Shown here piece by piece: positions 62,207 through 64,000 of a stretch of DNA of 64,000 nt; the stretch's first letter is position 1; each line of letters begins with the position of its first letter. A model generated the notes under the pieces. It worked only from the letters and a program-made list of their open reading frames with translations, did no database searches and was not told where the DNA came from. Made by a program: the position numbers and the translations under genes. The DNA is from Chthonomonas sp. (lineage in GTDB: Bacteria; Armatimonadota; Fimbriimonadia; Fimbriimonadales; Fimbriimonadaceae), in NCBI GenBank assembly GCA_016788585.1, contig JAEURP010000009.1, positions 1-64,000 on the forward strand, in the 5' to 3' direction.

Positions 62207-63244
62207 ATGCCGGACCAGCCTTTGACCTATGCCTCGTCGGGTGTGGACATCGATTCCGCCCAGCGATCCATCCGGTCGCTTGAGAGTGCGATTAAGGCCA
62301 CCTACGACGATCGCGTGCTGAGCAATGTCGGCGGATTTGGCGGGCTGTTCTCCGGTACGTTTGAGGGTCTCAACCGACCGATTCTTGTCAGTAGCATAGA
62401 CGGTGTGGGCACCAAAACCAAAGTCGCGGCGATGATGGGCGACTTCCGCCACCTGGGCGCGGACATCGTCAACCACTGCATCAACGACATCCTCTGCCAA
62501 GGCGCAAAGCCTCTGTTTTTCATGGATTATTTCGGCTGCTCGCAACTCTCTCCGACGGTTTTTGACCAAGTGGTTAGGGGCGCTGCCGAGGCTTGCGAAG
62601 CCCAAGGATGCGCCTTGATCGGCGGCGAAACCGCCGAGATGCCTGGGGTTTATCTCGACGACGAGATTGATATTGTCGGCGCGATCGTCGGTGTTGTAGA
62701 CGGCGACAAGAAGCTACCCAACGGCGCGTCGCGAGCAGGAGACAAGGTGATTGGCCTCGCCAGCGATGGTCTACACACGAACGGCTATTCGTTAGCCCGA
62801 AAAGCTCTCTTCGAGAAGGGAGGCCTTAGTGTTCGCGATGAACTTGCCGAAGGTGTGACCATTGGTGAAGCGCTTCTCAAACCGCATCGTTGCTATGCGA
62901 AAGCCGTTCACGCGGTGATGGAAGAGATGGGTGGTGTTCACGCCATTGCTCACATTACGGGCGGGGGGCTCTACGACAACATCCCGCGTGTTCTGCCCAG
63001 CGACCTTCAAGTCCTGCTCGACCGCCGCACCTTCACCCCACCCGAGCTTTTCCAGCTCATTCAGCGCACTGGCGAGGTGCCGGATTTCGAGATGTACCGC
63101 TCGTTCAACATGGGTATCGGCCTAGTACTGATCGCGGATAAAGACCTCGCGTCGGCAATCGTCACCCGTCTCGGCCAACTCGGTGAAAACGCCGCCATCA
63201 TTGGCGAACTACAAGACGGGCCGAATGATGTGCAAATCGTATAA
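62207..63244 (+). CDS. purM: Phosphoribosylformylglycinamidine cyclo-ligase
   Basis: The 345-residue enzyme closes the imidazole ring in purine synthesis (AIR synthetase). Motifs are YASSGVDIDSAQRSI at the start, VGTKTKVA, LGADIVNHCINDILCQGA, GGETAEMPG and GLASDGLHTNGYSLAR. Length is normal. It stands alone between tRNA-Lys and hairpin C. The ATG is 40 bases downstream of the divergent tRNA. Confidence 0.95.
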   Translation: MPDQPLTYASSGVDIDSAQRSIRSLESAIKATYDDRVLSNVGGFGGLFSGTFEGLNRPILVSSIDGVGTKTKVAAMMGDFRHLGADIVNHCINDILCQGAKPLFFMDYFGCSQLSPTVFDQVVRGAAEACEAQGCALIGGETAEMPGVYLDDEIDIVGAIVGVVDGDKKLPNGASRAGDKVIGLASDGLHTNGYSLARKALFEKGGLSVRDELAEGVTIGEALLKPHRCYAKAVHAVMEEMGGVHAIAHITGGGLYDNIPRVLPSDLQVLLDRRTFTPPELFQLIQRTGEVPDFEMYRSFNMGIGLVLIADKDLASAIVTRLGQLGENAAIIGELQDGPNDVQIV

Positions 63245-63248
63245 GGGT

Positions 63249-63334
63249 GCTGGGTGTGGTTGGGTATTGCGGGGAATAGCTGGGTGTCGCTGATTAATCC
63301 CAGCTAAACCAAGCCATCCCCAGCAACCCCCAGC
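63249..63334. repeat. Word-repeat hairpin C (GCTGGG type), probable bidirectional terminator
   Basis: The left arm (63249-63284) opens and closes with GCTGGG and holds degenerate copies between. The right arm (63299-63334) is CCCAGC with the same pattern complemented. About 36 bases pair imperfectly around a 14-base loop. It fills the gap between the convergent purM and flgM stops. Confidence 0.65.
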
Positions 63335-63597
63335 TAACTAACGCGATCGACAATCGCACGCCGAATCATCGCATCTGCGATCTCTTCGCCTGATGGATGC
63401 CAAATGCCGGCTTGCATTTGAGCTCGGATTTCGGCGACGCGGTCTTCGCGGTCGGGCATGGCAATGACATCAGCAGTGATCTGCTTAATCATTGGGCCGT
63501 CGGTTGGGAGGGGGCTGGGAGCAGATTCGTCAACGATCTGGCGCTCGCGAGTAGTCGAGCTCATGACCTTTTCGAGTTCAGTTTTGCTAATTTGCAT
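63334..63597 (-). CDS. flgM: Anti-sigma-28 factor FlgM
   Basis: This 87-residue protein has the FlgM layout: a short helix near the start (ISKTELEKVM), a disordered middle and a conserved C-terminal half with DREDRVAEIRAQMQAG (49-64) and GEEIADAMIRRAI (70-82). FlgM binds sigma-28 (FliA) and blocks late flagellar genes until it is exported through the finished hook. The window also has motAB, but no fliA. It is preceded by a sigma-28-type promoter, a c-di-GMP riboswitch and a hairpin over its ribosome site. The stop lies at the edge of hairpin C. Confidence 0.8.
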   Translation of the reverse strand: MQISKTELEKVMSSTTRERQIVDESAPSPLPTDGPMIKQITADVIAMPDREDRVAEIRAQMQAGIWHPSGEEIADAMIRRAIVDRVS

Positions 63598-63600
63598 GGT

Positions 63601-63619
63601 GTCGCCTCTGATGTGCGAC
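63601..63619 (-). promoter_or_regulatory. Hairpin masking the flgM ribosome binding site
   Basis: On the minus strand GTCGC (63619-63615) and GCGAC (63605-63601) form a 5-base stem with a 9-base loop. The AGAGG that serves as ribosome site (63609-63605) is in the loop and stem, and the ATG follows by 3 bases. It lies between the riboswitch and the start codon, so it is a candidate expression platform. Confidence 0.5.
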
Positions 63620-63633
63620 GCCGCCTTCCATTA

Positions 63634-63695
63634 GGTAACCCGGCTGGCCCCTAGGGCTCCGTGGCTTTGCGTCCCACCGTCGCCGATGGTTTGCC
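63634..63695 (-). promoter_or_regulatory. c-di-GMP class I (GEMM) riboswitch
   Basis: On the minus strand the sequence matches the GEMM consensus. GGCAAACC opens it. A P2 hairpin CCATCG/CGGTGG follows, capped by a GCGA (GNRA) tetraloop. Then come GGACGCAAAGCCACGG, a short variable P3 stem and GCCGGGTTACC at the end. The base aligning with position 20 of the Vibrio Vc2 RNA is G, which favours c-di-GMP over cGAMP. It sits 36 bases before the flgM start. A 6-base palindromic hairpin (63703-63718) lies just upstream. Confidence 0.88.
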
Positions 63696-63724
63696 ATTAT
63701 CTTGGACGCTTGCGTCCACTTCTA

Positions 63725-63752
63725 ATAACGGCACATTCGCCGCGTTTCTTTA
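63725..63752 (-). promoter_or_regulatory. Sigma-28 (FliA/SigD) promoter candidate
   Basis: On the minus strand TAAAGAAA (63752-63745) and GCCGTTAT (63732-63725) are 12 bases apart. The consensus is TAAAGTTT, 11 or so bases, then GCCGATAA or GCCGATAT. The -10 matches 7 of 8 to the Bacillus form. Transcription would start near 63717, just before the riboswitch, and lead into flgM. Confidence 0.6.
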
Positions 63753-63777
63753 GGGTGATTTTTGAGAAAGTTTGGAT

Positions 63778-63852
63778 GTCGGTCAAAGTCGGTGAGGTCA
63801 GTGAGTCGGTAGCGCTTTTAGCACAGACTTACCGACCTAACCGACTACCGAC
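63778..63852. repeat. Word-repeat hairpin D (GTCGGT type)
   Basis: The left arm (63778-63807) repeats GTCGGT and related words (GTCGGTGAGGTCAGTGAGTC). The right arm (63826-63852) is their complement (GACTTACCGACCTAACCGAC). About 27 bases pair, with a 20-base loop that contains AGCGCTTTTAGC. It lies just after the stop of the partial oxidoreductase gene and before the flgM promoter, fitting a terminator. Confidence 0.65.
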
Positions 63853-63862
63853 CCACAATCCC

Positions 63863-64000
63863 CTAGTTATTCAAATTTACCGGCCTCATCTGAGCGAAAT
63901 GCCCCCGAGTGAAATCGGGAATGTCAATGCTCTGACTTCGATTTGCGACCGACCACTCGCTGAGTGGCGAAATGCAAGACCAAGACGCAGCGTCGTAAAC
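63863..64000 (-). CDS. Gfo/Idh/MocA family oxidoreductase, C-terminal end (partial)
   Basis: A 45-codon open frame runs from the window edge to a TAG at 63865-63863. Its sequence includes [20 protein letters not shown] and [11 protein letters not shown], which match the C-terminus of Gfo/Idh/MocA dehydrogenases as I recall it (PLSE..SVA..S..VD.PDFTRG). The catalytic and NAD(P)-binding parts lie outside the window. Substrate unknown. Confidence 0.55.
   Translation of the reverse strand, partial: VYDAASWSCISPLSEWSVANRSQSIDIPDFTRGHFAQMRPVNLNN

Overview
The window reads as chromosome of a free-living, flagellated, diderm-type bacterium. I infer Armatimonadota, probably the Fimbriimonas group. 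The basis is a PEP-CTERM-anchored protein, GDP-heptose and GDP-fucose synthesis, MotAB and FlgM, FolE2, and moderately GC-rich, very compact gene packing. Many genes overlap by 4 bases (ATGA or GTGA) or share a TAATG junction. No rRNA, integrase, transposase or CRISPR array was seen. Gene functions rest on sequence motifs read by eye; no database search was run.

Layout. 1-1125: a long inverted duplication around a terminator and two small unknown genes. 1126-7231: an unusual solute-binding-protein/permease fusion, a DUF554 protein, an MscS channel and an S9 peptidase. 7336-16189 (minus): CoA-transferase B subunit, DAHP synthase, HisC, an Ig-like/coiled-coil pair, MtnA, PhoU, RuvC and MutL. 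16301-18430: MotA, MotB and a small unknown. 18427-21906: the c-di-AMP locus (cdaA, cdaR, GNAT), a degenerate receiver protein and the CoA-transferase A subunit. 21903-28481: FolE2, a Fic/Doc-like protein without its catalytic residues, AlaS, GDP-fucose genes. 28593-38461: TPR protein, MetK, fumarylacetoacetase pair, a large secreted protein, SerC-PriA, tRNA-Gly and tRNA-Thr. 38513-43049: GH1 glycosidase, lipoproteins, a sugar nucleotidyltransferase and an M50 protease. 43062-46706: a four-gene ABC-2 transporter operon. 46708-53442: GspE/PilB ATPase, FecCD permease, AspC-Rnc, a PEP-CTERM protein behind a sigma-54-type promoter, an M24 peptidase and tRNA-Gln. 53448-57021 (minus): the GDP-D-glycero-D-manno-heptose operon with a palindromic operator, and an aquaporin. 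57123-60237: ATP-grasp ligase with a NatAB-type exporter. 60234-64000: a small phage-type protein, DNA polymerase IV, tRNA-Lys, PurM, FlgM with a long regulated leader, and the end of a Gfo/Idh/MocA oxidoreductase.

Most notable. (1) flgM, the anti-sigma-28 gene, has a sigma-28-type promoter followed by a c-di-GMP class I (GEMM) riboswitch and a hairpin that can mask its ribosome binding site. This would make the flagellar checkpoint both self-limiting and second-messenger controlled. (2) At least four intergenic hairpins share one architecture (arms of roughly 27-38 bases made of degenerate 6-8 base words) but use a different word at each locus. All lie downstream of genes, mostly where a terminator is expected. 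(3) A solute-binding protein is joined to a MalF-like permease through an extra membrane helix that keeps both topologies correct. (4) Two messenger systems (c-di-AMP synthesis and c-di-GMP sensing) and several degenerate signalling or toxin-like domains occur in otherwise housekeeping surroundings.
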